From positions 1 through 16,551 of the forward strand of contig MU603019.1 in NCBI GenBank assembly GCA_025201865.1: a stretch of DNA of 16,551 nucleotides, read 5' to 3'. The translations under genes and the position numbers were made by a program. Source of the DNA: Ramicandelaber brevisporus (Eukaryota > Kickxellomycota > Ramicandelaberales > Ramicandelaberaceae). Numbering within the stretch: position 1 is the stretch's first letter; each line of letters opens with the position of its first letter. Below the pieces are notes generated by a model that saw only the letters and a program-made list of their open reading frames with translations, ran no database searches and was not told the origin of the DNA. Shown here piece after piece: positions 1-5,922 of the stretch.

Positions 1-81
1 CTTCTATAATTTGCATCCCACTCTTCTCCCAGTCTTTATGCAGTGTGCAAGAAAGAAATAGCTGTTGCCGCAATACTCTAC

Positions 82-135
82 ACAACTACAACAACTACAA
101 CAACTACAACGACAACAACAACTACTACAACAGCA
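82..135. repeat. ACAACTACA / CAA-type tandem repeat
   Basis: Three clean copies of a 9-bp ACAACTACA unit run from about 82 to 108 and then degenerate into CAA/CTA triplets up to about 135. It is a simple-sequence tract with no coding support. Confidence 0.8.
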
Positions 136-228
136 GCAATTACCAGTATACCCATTTAAGAGCAAGTGAGATTGGCTGCACACATGGATGCAGCTGGACT
201 GCTTTCGCCTCCACTCAAATATATGAGG

Positions 229-250
229 CGAGCGCGGCGACACAATCAAA
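229..250 (+). promoter_or_regulatory. 22-nt element shared by promoters of A and B (copy 1)
   Basis: This 22-nt string has the core GGCGACACAATCAAA. It recurs with 21 of 22 positions identical on the opposite strand at 3246-3267. Relative to the two paralogous secreted-protein genes, both copies sit in the same orientation, about 605 bp before the A start codon here and about 530 bp before the B start codon there. This suggests a conserved regulatory site or a remnant of the duplicated promoter. No binding factor is known to me. Confidence 0.5.
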
Positions 251-372
251 ATAAGGATTTGCTTCAAACACACAAAATCAACGGGCCATTCACATACAGC
301 TGCGTGTGTGGCTTCCAACTCTTACACCAGAATGAACGCAGCGGCAACATGCCGATGAAATAAAGTTTGTTC

Positions 373-421
373 TCGCTGGTGTTGCCGTTGCTGTTGCTGT
401 TGCTGCTGTTGCTGCTGTTGA
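373..421. repeat. Imperfect CTG/TTG trinucleotide repeat
   Basis: An imperfect run of TTG and CTG triplets (GTTGCTGTTGCTGCTG type). Similar CAG/CAA runs recur in the window in coding regions and leaders, for example just before the eIF4E start codon, so this composition is a genome-wide habit rather than a specific element. Confidence 0.75.
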
Positions 422-718
422 TACAACTCTCGCTGCCAGTCTCTTTCTGTCTCTATCACTTTGGCTGAGCAAGTAGTTGTGAGTGCGTCTCGTGAACGAT
501 TTCATCTCACTGTCAGACTCTGTATTGTATGTGTGCATTCGTTGTGTGTGTCTGGAGTGTTTCTGCTGTGTGTGTGGAGTGTTTCTGTCTGTACGCTGCC
601 GTTGTTGCTGCTGCTGCCGTGTGCTCTAGAGACTCTTCACTGTTGTCTTCAGCATGTCGCAGTCTTCTGCTTCGGCTGCTGCCGTTGTTTCACCCTCTAC
701 CACCTATATCAAAATGTC

Positions 719-726
719 TTAAATAC
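719..726 (+). promoter_or_regulatory. TATA-like box of gene A
   Basis: TTAAATAC lies about 130 nt before the gene A start codon and is followed by a strongly C/T-rich leader. The same TAAATAC core lies in the matching position upstream of paralogue B (2885-2892, opposite strand), which supports it as the core promoter. Confidence 0.5.
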
Positions 727-773
727 TTCAGGCCGCGCGCATCTTCCTCCTCATCCTTCATCCTTCAGACTCA

Positions 774-791
774 ATTCTACATTCAGCCATC
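774..791 (+). promoter_or_regulatory. 5' leader block conserved between A and B (copy 1)
   Basis: ATTCTACATTCAGCCATC is identical over 18 nt to the reverse complement of 2822-2839 in the leader of paralogue B. The flanks are also similar C/T-rich sequence. It shows that the A and B duplication included the transcribed leader, or that the block is maintained as an mRNA or promoter element. Confidence 0.65.
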
Positions 792-854
792 CATCTGCTC
801 TCCGCCTCACATACACACTCAGATTTTTCACCACTCATAATTTTGCTTTCAAAC

Positions 855-1157
855 ATGCGCTTCAACGTTGCTGGTGCTCTTGCCGTCCTTGGTCTCGCTG
901 CCACCGCTGTCCAGGCCGTTCCAAACCCTGTTCCAGCTCCGGTTGCCGCTCCAGAGCCACTGCTCGGCATTAATCTCGGCATTAACCTCGACCTTAGCGT
1001 CGCTGTTGATGTCAACCTTAGTGGATACAACTACCACTGCTACCCGCTCTCTCACGCCGGCGGCATCTATGTAAACCTTCTGGGCTTGATCCAGGTCAAG
1101 GTTGGAGGATTTTATTACCGCCACCAAACGCTTGGTGACTGCTACTGCTGGTATTAA
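855..1157 (+). CDS. Small secreted protein A (novel GG-x4-C-x-P module family)
   Basis: A 100-residue protein I cannot assign to a named family. Residues 1-21 form a classic signal peptide with likely cleavage after Ala21. Residues 22-35 are exactly seven X-Pro or X-Ala dipeptides, as expected for stepwise trimming by a Ste13/DPP-IV-type aminopeptidase; that processing is inferred. The core from Leu36 has alternating hydrophobic residues, a Ser-Gly pair (56-57) in place of Gly-Gly, and C62-Y-P-L. A second half-module (74-98) contains V-x-V-G-G and ends C96-Y-C98-W-Y. The odd number of cysteines (three) would allow disulfide dimers. Start: the ATG at 855 is the first Met and gives the signal peptide shared with B. 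Paralogue B at 2423-2716 lies in inverted orientation, and the first 44 coding nt are identical to B. It probably acts outside the cell or in the wall; role unknown. Confidence 0.8.
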   Translation: MRFNVAGALAVLGLAATAVQAVPNPVPAPVAAPEPLLGINLGINLDLSVAVDVNLSGYNYHCYPLSHAGGIYVNLLGLIQVKVGGFYYRHQTLGDCYCWY

Positions 1158-1573
1158 GTCATCGAGTAACTAACTTTTATATTTGTCCAGTCGTAGATAT
1201 TTTGTTCCATTTTATTAGTTTTGAAGTCTTGCTCAAACTTGTCTTTGTTGGAAGCGAGGGTCAAAGGAAGCACTTCGCAGCTGTAACGCAGAAGCAGAGT
1301 GTGGAGAACCATTGATTCACCAGAGACATCGACGTGGCTCACACCACAAAAAAAAAACAACTGATTCTTGCCTCTCTTTCCCTGACATTCGCAGTACCAA
1401 TAAGAATAACCAAGTGGCTTCGTATTCCGATCCATCAGTTGATTTGTATGTGTGTGCATGCGCGCGTGGTTCTATCTCTCTCTCTTTTCAAGTGTGCACG
1501 AGATGGAGCCACGGATTCGAATGCTAGGTGCGGTTCGATTGTCAGCTGTGCACGCGGCATGGATTCCGGTAGG
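1158..1573. other. Noncoding: 3' side of A and upstream region of next gene
   Basis: No gene is supportable. It presumably contains the 3' untranslated region of gene A and upstream sequence of the gene at 1716. There is an A-run around 1347-1356, and otherwise mixed unique sequence with a CT-rich end. Open frames crossing it lack domain-like composition. Confidence 0.5.
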
Positions 1574-1580
1574 TATAAGT
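1574..1580 (+). promoter_or_regulatory. TATA-like box of the 1716 gene
   Basis: TATAAGT lies about 140 nt before the ATG at 1716. It is followed by a strikingly pyrimidine-rich leader, matching the layout of the other genes in the window. This is the main reason for choosing the internal ATG at 1716 over the upstream in-frame ATG at 1452. Confidence 0.5.
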
Positions 1581-1715
1581 ACTTCTTCACCTTTCCCCTC
1601 TGCTTTCCCACAAATCCATCCCTTGCCTTCTTCCTCCACTCATCCACCATTTATTCTTTTCTCCAACCTTCCAATCCTTCCACCATCAGACAAGAAGACA
1701 CTTACAGTAAAACCA

Positions 1716-2150
1716 ATGTCGTATCACCATGGCAGCATTTTTAGTGATGGCAGTTACGAAGGCAGCTTTAGTATAATCAGCAGCAGCAGTAGCAGCAGTA
1801 GTGATGGTGGTATTGGCAGTACCAACTTTCCCTCCATGTTTGAAGGCGACAAGTCACAAGTTTCAGGCATTATGAACGCGATGGATAACCAAATTAAGAA
1901 CAAAATGCCGCATCGATGGATACCATCGGGGCCAGAATACGCTCACATGTACGGTGGATACAGAGACAGCCGTCACACATATTTACCTCCACCACCAACT
2001 GCACCATTACCACCATTACCGACCTCGGCAGTACCGCAATCTGGCACATACACTCTGATCCCACCTCGCGCTTCAAGTTTGATGTGGCAAAATAACTATC
2101 ATATAGTGGGCGATACAGTTGTTCCCAAAGGATCAATCCGCGGATACTAA
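1716..2150 (+). CDS. Ser/Pro-rich hypothetical protein
   Basis: Unrecognised 144-residue protein with no signal peptide and no membrane segment. It begins with a Gly/Ser-rich stretch including eight consecutive Ser (residues 22-29). A mixed-charge segment rich in Met, Lys and Asp follows (about 40-68). Next comes a Tyr/Gly/His-rich part (73-90), a proline block with four consecutive Pro (91-94), and a tail ending Gly-Tyr. It is probably largely disordered. The frame is open upstream to 1452, but the added residues would come from the C/T-rich leader and span the TATA-like site, so the ATG at 1716 is preferred. It lies between the inverted paralogues A and B, tail-to-tail with B. No function can be assigned; support rests on the promoter layout and non-random composition. 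Confidence 0.5.
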   Translation: MSYHHGSIFSDGSYEGSFSIISSSSSSSSDGGIGSTNFPSMFEGDKSQVSGIMNAMDNQIKNKMPHRWIPSGPEYAHMYGGYRDSRHTYLPPPPTAPLPPLPTSAVPQSGTYTLIPPRASSLMWQNNYHIVGDTVVPKGSIRGY

Positions 2151-2422
2151 GTGACTCGATCTTATTCCTATATCTTGTTCCTCTTTTTTATCTTTATCTT
2201 TCTGCACTTTCAATTAAACTTTTTTCCTTGTTCTGATATGGCATCGAGAGCTGAACTCAATCACTGAAAGGAATAGCATTGAACAGACTTATAAAATCTT
2301 CAAATTGAGAAATGGTAAGAAGAGAGAGAGAGATGGAGATGAAAGGAACAGTTATTTACGAGATGACGACAGTGCGAGGAATGACGAAGAGGGAGCGAAA
2401 AGGAAGATTGAGTTTGCCCCTC

Positions 2423-2716
2423 TTAGTAGTACCAGCAGTAGCAGTAGCCGTACTGTGGGTGGTTGTAGGTGAAACCACCAATGTGGAGTCGGATGAGACC
2501 AAGAATGTCCAGGTTAATACCACCCAGTGGACGGCAGTAGGCATTGTGGCCATCGATGACCACCTTGATGTCAACGTTGAGATCGAGACCGAGATCAATG
2601 CCAAGCAGCCCAGGAGCGGCAACGGGGGCTGGAGCCGGAGCTGGGTTTGGAGCAGCGTGGACGGCGGTGGCGGCGAGACCAAGGACGGCAAGAGCACCAG
2701 CAACGTTGAAGCGCAT
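2423..2716 (-). CDS. Small secreted protein B (paralogue of A)
   Basis: A 97-residue paralogue of A on the opposite strand. Its signal peptide (1-21) matches A at all of the first 19 residues. Seven X-Pro/X-Ala dipeptides (22-35) follow, the same number as in A, and the core starts at Gly36. The first half-module runs through alternating hydrophobics to Asp-Gly and C61-R-P-L. The second has a Gly-Gly at 80-81 and ends C92-Y-C94-W-Y-Y. The nucleotides around the start are identical to A over 48 nt (2673-2720 versus 851-898), including synonymous sites, while the mature part is only about half identical. This is the pattern of secreted families whose leader is conserved and whose product diversifies. 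Expected secreted or cell-wall protein; molecular role unknown. Confidence 0.8.
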   Translation of the reverse strand: MRFNVAGALAVLGLAATAVHAAPNPAPAPAPVAAPGLLGIDLGLDLNVDIKVVIDGHNAYCRPLGGINLDILGLIRLHIGGFTYNHPQYGYCYCWYY

Positions 2717-2821
2717 GTTTAAATAGGAAGCTTAACTTGTAGGGTTTGCGAGAAAGCAAGAGGGATGAGATGTAGAGTGAGTGAGTGAGCGAGTGAGTCT
2801 GTGTGAAGATGAGAGCTGGTT

Positions 2822-2839
2822 GATGGCTGAATGTAGAAT
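2822..2839 (-). promoter_or_regulatory. 5' leader block conserved between A and B (copy 2)
   Basis: Reverse complement of the 18-nt block at 774-791, in the C/T-rich leader of gene B. See that entry for its significance. Confidence 0.65.
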
Positions 2840-2884
2840 AGAGTTGGGAGAAGAAGGATGAGAATGAAGAGGCAAAGTCAGGCG

Positions 2885-2892
2885 GTATTTAT
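2885..2892 (-). promoter_or_regulatory. TATA-like box of gene B
   Basis: On the minus strand this reads ATAAATAC, about 170 nt before the gene B start codon. It precedes a C/T-rich leader with CTCA tetranucleotide runs and matches the TAAATAC core upstream of paralogue A. Confidence 0.5.
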
Positions 2893-3245
2893 GACATTTC
2901 CGGTCTCGAATGTGTCGAAGCAAAAGCAGAAACATCGGAGGCAGCAGAATCATACGACTGTGATGTCGACTTCACGACAGTCAACGACAACTCTCGCATA
3001 CATACACACACTGCAGCGGCAACACGTTCAAAGCAAGCTCGCTCGCACACTGCACACATACACACACATACACACATGAACCACAATGGACTTTTTGCAA
3101 GACTGGTAGTAAGAGCTGCCTGTTGACTTTTTTTGCCACTGCGATCGCATTCTGAGGTAGAGAGCTTAACAGCCGCCTACTCTCAATATTTTTTTGTTTT
3201 GTTTTTTTTTTGCTGTTGTAACTCGAGATGTTGAGCAGTCATGCA

Positions 3246-3267
3246 TTTGATTGTGTCGCCTCGCTCG
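3246..3267 (-). promoter_or_regulatory. 22-nt element shared by promoters of A and B (copy 2)
   Basis: Reverse complement of the element at 229-250 with one mismatch in 22. It has the same orientation relative to gene B as copy 1 has to gene A. Sequence immediately outside the 22 nt is only weakly similar, so the site is more conserved than its surroundings. Confidence 0.5.
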
Positions 3268-3542
3268 TTTTCTTTTTTTAATGTTGATTGGGATGAACGC
3301 AGTCATGCACCTCTCGATCAAAAAAATCAAAAACAAAAAGGCAGCACACAGGGAGAAAAAAATAGAAGTTGTTGCCACAGCGACAATAGCACAAAATATT
3401 CCGGTTGAGTGGGAAAAGACTGGAAAGACATCTAGGAAGATGCACGCAGACTCTCTCTCTCTCTCACTTCACTTTCGATGGTCGTCAGACTGACATTTCA
3501 CACACACAAACGAGCAAAAAAAAAAGAGAGCCAGACCAGAGT

Positions 3543-3584
3543 AAAGTTGAGTAGAGTCAGAGTAGAGTAGAGTCAGAGTAGGAG
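3543..3584. repeat. GTAGAGTCAGA-type short tandem repeat
   Basis: Interleaved copies of GAGTA and GAGTCA, including two GTAGAGTCAGAGTAG blocks. Simple-sequence tract with no coding support. Confidence 0.7.
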
Positions 3585-3733
3585 CACAATGCATCGGCTT
3601 GCGAAGGAAAATAGAAGAAAAAAGTTGTTACACATGCTGCAATCGTGCACATTGCATACGTTTGTTCTTTTTTTGGCGGTTGCATCGGAAACGACAGTGA
3701 AGATGGCGGCAACATGATGCATCGAGTGTCAGG

Positions 3734-3750
3734 CACGTAAACTTTACGTG
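3734..3750. promoter_or_regulatory. Perfect palindrome with two ACGT cores
   Basis: CACGTAAA and TTTACGTG form 8-nt inverted arms around a single C. Each arm has an ACGT core of the kind bound by bZIP factors. It lies about 1.0 kb before gene B and 0.8 kb before the LITAF gene. A regulatory role is inference. Confidence 0.4.
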
Positions 3751-3874
3751 TTGTACAGTGAGAGTGTTAAATGTTTATTAAACATCCGATACCAAACCTG
3801 TTTTTGGAAACTGGTCAAATGATACCAGACCGATAACGGGCACGATGCCATTTCTCTGTCAGTTGTAGCATGTA

Positions 3875-3892
3875 CTCGCGCGCGCGCGCGAG
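3875..3892. repeat. Alternating CG tract, self-complementary
   Basis: CTCGCGCGCGCGCGCGAG is a perfect 18-nt palindrome made almost entirely of CG dinucleotides. Such alternating purine-pyrimidine tracts can adopt left-handed DNA. A similar tract lies at 13222-13237 near the channel gene. Confidence 0.75.
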
Positions 3893-4417
3893 ACCCGATT
3901 GAAGCAACGAACAATGGTGGTGTGTGTACTTCGAGAGTTGTCTCATTCTCAACTTCCAAATTTGGCTAGGGTAACACCTCGAACTATACTCAAAGTACAT
4001 CCTCCCCCCCAATCACACTCACATTAACAATAACACCATCGCTCACTCCCCAGTCACCTCGTGCATCTCTTAAAATGAAAAGAGGCGATATGAAATGTTA
4101 TTATAGTCGCTTTTAAAAGGATTATTTCCTTTCAGCATGAGAACACATTTCAAATACACATCACTAACTCGATCGCCACATTTAATTATGTGAATGATCT
4201 CTGGAGACTGCTCTGAATTGGGGAGAACTGCTGCAAATCGTGATCACTGTACTTTAATAAAATAGTCAAGAAAGTCTGCAAAAAAAAGAAACATGAGATC
4301 GGGGCTGCAGCACGGTTTCTTTGTCTTTCTCATGGTAATATCGGTCGGCTGCTCTTCTCACGAGCGTAAATCATCAAAGATGCTCCTGATAGAATCAAAC
4401 CCGTGTGACAGAGAGTT

Positions 4418-4424
4418 TATAAAG
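4418..4424 (+). promoter_or_regulatory. TATA box of the LITAF-domain gene
   Basis: TATAAAG is followed directly by a run of CTCCTCCTC. It lies only about 31 nt before the ATG at 4455 but 112 nt before the ATG at 4536. A transcript starting a normal distance downstream would barely include or would miss the first ATG, favouring 4536 as the start. Confidence 0.65.
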
Positions 4425-4535
4425 TCTCTCCTCCTCCTCCCCAAGTTCAAATAAATGGCTGGCTTGAATGGAGGCCGGTTTGGACTATCAGTCTCTGCAC
4501 GCTTCCCAATACACACCCGCAAACCTTGCATATCA

Positions 4536-5753
4536 ATGATTTTTGGCCAGAGTCTTACTTCCCCGCTCAGCTCGCTCGCTAGCAGCGTAACCGCACCAGC
4601 CGATGCTCTCTCCAAGGTTGCGAAGAAGGCTGCAGAGACTACCGTGGCGGCAGCCAAACAGACCGCGACCGTAGGCAGCGTTGTGGTTGAAACAGTCGCG
4701 CAGCCGGTAAGCGCCGCTGTGACCACGGCGACTGTGCCAGCTAAGGCTCTGTCTGACGTAGCTCAGAAGGTTGCTGAAACTGCCATGGATGCGAGCAAAC
4801 AAGCTACAGCTGTGGGTAGCACTGTCCTTGAAACGGTGGCTGAGCCAGTAGGTGTTGTGGCCAGCATCGTAGCCGCACCAACCGAGGTTCTGTCCGATAT
4901 CGCTCACAAGGCTGTCGATATCGCTGTTGAGGGTGGTAAACAAGCCGCGACCGCTGCCAGCTCTGTAACTACTCCAGCTCAAGCTCTGTCTGACATCGCT
5001 CATAAGGCTGTCGATACGGCTGTTGAAGGTGGCAAGCAAGCAACTTCCGTGGGTAGCGCTGCTGCCAGCTCTGTAGCTGCACCGGCTGAGACTCTGTCTG
5101 ACATGGCTCAAAAGGCTGCAGAGATCGCTGCTGATGCAGGCAAGCAAGCAGCGACCACTACTAGTGCCACGTTTGAAATGGTCGCTCAACCGGTAGGCAC
5201 TGCTATGAGTTCTGTGGCCGATAGAGTAGTCTCGGCTGATCCGGTTAATGCTGTGAGCACAGCTCTTGAAGTGGCTACGGAAACCGCTTCCTCTCTGCGT
5301 CAAAGAATACCCGAGCCGCTCGAGGGAATCTCGCAGATTGCCCAGCTTCCGGCTGCTGGTATCGCGGCAGCTCAGTCCATTGTAGGCGTTCTTCCACTTG
5401 GAGTAGTCCCCGCCGGATTCCGTTTCTCTGCTATTCCAATGATTACACTGTGCCCGCATTGCACCAAAGTGAGGAAAACGGCCATCAAGTACCGCATTGG
5501 ATACTCGACGTTTGGTGTAGCGATTGCGGCAGGTTTCCTCGTTAACCCGGTTGCTGCGCTTGCACCGTTCTTCTTCAAGCAGCTCAAAGACGAGGTGCAT
5601 TACTGCTCGGAGTGCGATAAGCGTATTGGATTCACTACACCGACGGCACGCACGGTTTCTGCTGTAACTGGTATGATGGTTTCAGCAGTTGCCACAGGTG
5701 CTGCGACGGCTACAGTTGGTGTCGCTACTTCTGCCATTCCAACAATGTCGTAG
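4536..5753 (+). CDS. LITAF-like zinc-ribbon protein with Ala-rich helical repeats
   Basis: A 405-residue protein combining two unusual parts. Residues 21-229 hold five tandem Ala-rich amphipathic-helix repeats of 47, 47, 32, 36 and 47 residues. Their consensus start is P-A-x-x-L-S-D-[IVM]-A-[HQ]-K, with K-Q-A about 20 residues in; the style recalls LEA or apolipoprotein-type helices. Residues 303-366 match the LITAF (SIMPLE) membrane zinc-ribbon layout: C306-P-H-C309, a hydrophobic stretch (about 322-347), then H-Y-C357-S-E-C360 and R-I-G. Known LITAF proteins sit on the cytosolic face of late-endosomal membranes through that hydrophobic segment. I infer a lipid- or membrane-surface role. A start at 4455 would add 27 basic residues; the TATA position argues against it. 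The last 87 bp are duplicated after the stop. Confidence 0.85.
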   Translation: MIFGQSLTSPLSSLASSVTAPADALSKVAKKAAETTVAAAKQTATVGSVVVETVAQPVSAAVTTATVPAKALSDVAQKVAETAMDASKQATAVGSTVLETVAEPVGVVASIVAAPTEVLSDIAHKAVDIAVEGGKQAATAASSVTTPAQALSDIAHKAVDTAVEGGKQATSVGSAAASSVAAPAETLSDMAQKAAEIAADAGKQAATTTSATFEMVAQPVGTAMSSVADRVVSADPVNAVSTALEVATETASSLRQRIPEPLEGISQIAQLPAAGIAAAQSIVGVLPLGVVPAGFRFSAIPMITLCPHCTKVRKTAIKYRIGYSTFGVAIAAGFLVNPVAALAPFFFKQLKDEVHYCSECDKRIGFTTPTARTVSAVTGMMVSAVATGAATATVGVATSAIPTMS

Positions 5754-5850
5754 ACCTTAATGGTGGTTTCAGCAGTTGCCACAGGTGCTGCGACGGCTAC
5801 AGTTGGTGTCGCTACTTCTGCCATTCCAACAATGTCGTAAATCTTAATCA
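5677..5850 (+). repeat. 87-bp tandem duplication over the LITAF gene stop codon
   Basis: Two head-to-tail copies (5677-5763 and 5764-5850) with an 87-nt offset are almost identical; visible differences are at the stop region (TAGACC versus TAAATC) and the final two bases. The unit is 29 codons long, so the second copy continues in the same frame after the TAG at 5751-5753. It repeats the C-terminal 24 residues and ends at TAA 5838-5840. It reads as a recent duplication, with copy 2 either 3' UTR or a readthrough extension. Confidence 0.9.
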
Positions 5851-5922
5851 AATGATGTTCGCAGTAACATTATAGTAGAGAAGCAACAGTGTTATTAAAG
5901 GAGAAATGTTACTATTGATCTT

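Larger units (their letters stand above)
1..718. other. Noncoding upstream region of gene A, simple repeats
   Basis: No gene is supportable here. The stretch has a 9-bp ACAACTACA-type tandem repeat near 82-135 and a CTG/TTG-rich tract near 373-421. From about 525 to 625 it is rich in GTGTGT and trinucleotide runs. The open frames here are low-complexity translations of these repeats without domains. It contains one 22-nt element (229-250) that recurs upstream of paralogue B and is listed separately. Confidence 0.6.
2893..4417. other. Noncoding divergent intergenic region, microsatellite-rich
   Basis: About 1.5 kb between the B promoter and the promoter of the LITAF gene, without a supportable gene. 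Contents include CA-rich runs (about 2995-3076), T-runs near 3188-3212, a CT run (about 3452-3468) and a GTAGAGTCAGA-type tandem repeat (about 3543-3584). There is also a 17-bp palindrome (3734-3750), an alternating CG palindrome (3875-3892) and the second copy of the 22-nt shared element (3246-3267). Open frames of 65-80 codons here look random. Confidence 0.55.

Noticed and set aside
461-973. 170-codon plus-strand frame upstream of and overlapping gene A
   Set aside because: Cys/Leu/Val-rich translation of GTGT and CTG repeats that runs into gene A in another frame; no start context or domain support.
3700-3710. AAGATGGCGGC, identical to the animal YY1-type promoter motif
   Set aside because: YY1 is an animal factor; a single copy in a probable fungal intergenic region has no support.
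4455-4535. 27-residue basic N-terminal extension of the LITAF protein
   Set aside because: The ATG at 4455 lies only 31 nt after the TATA box; kept only as an alternative start, possibly a longer isoform.
4533-5600. 355-codon open frame on the minus strand over the LITAF gene
   Set aside because: It is the antisense of an Ala-rich repeat array with biased codons. Its Ser/Arg/Cys-rich product has no domain, while the plus strand has clear repeats and a zinc ribbon.
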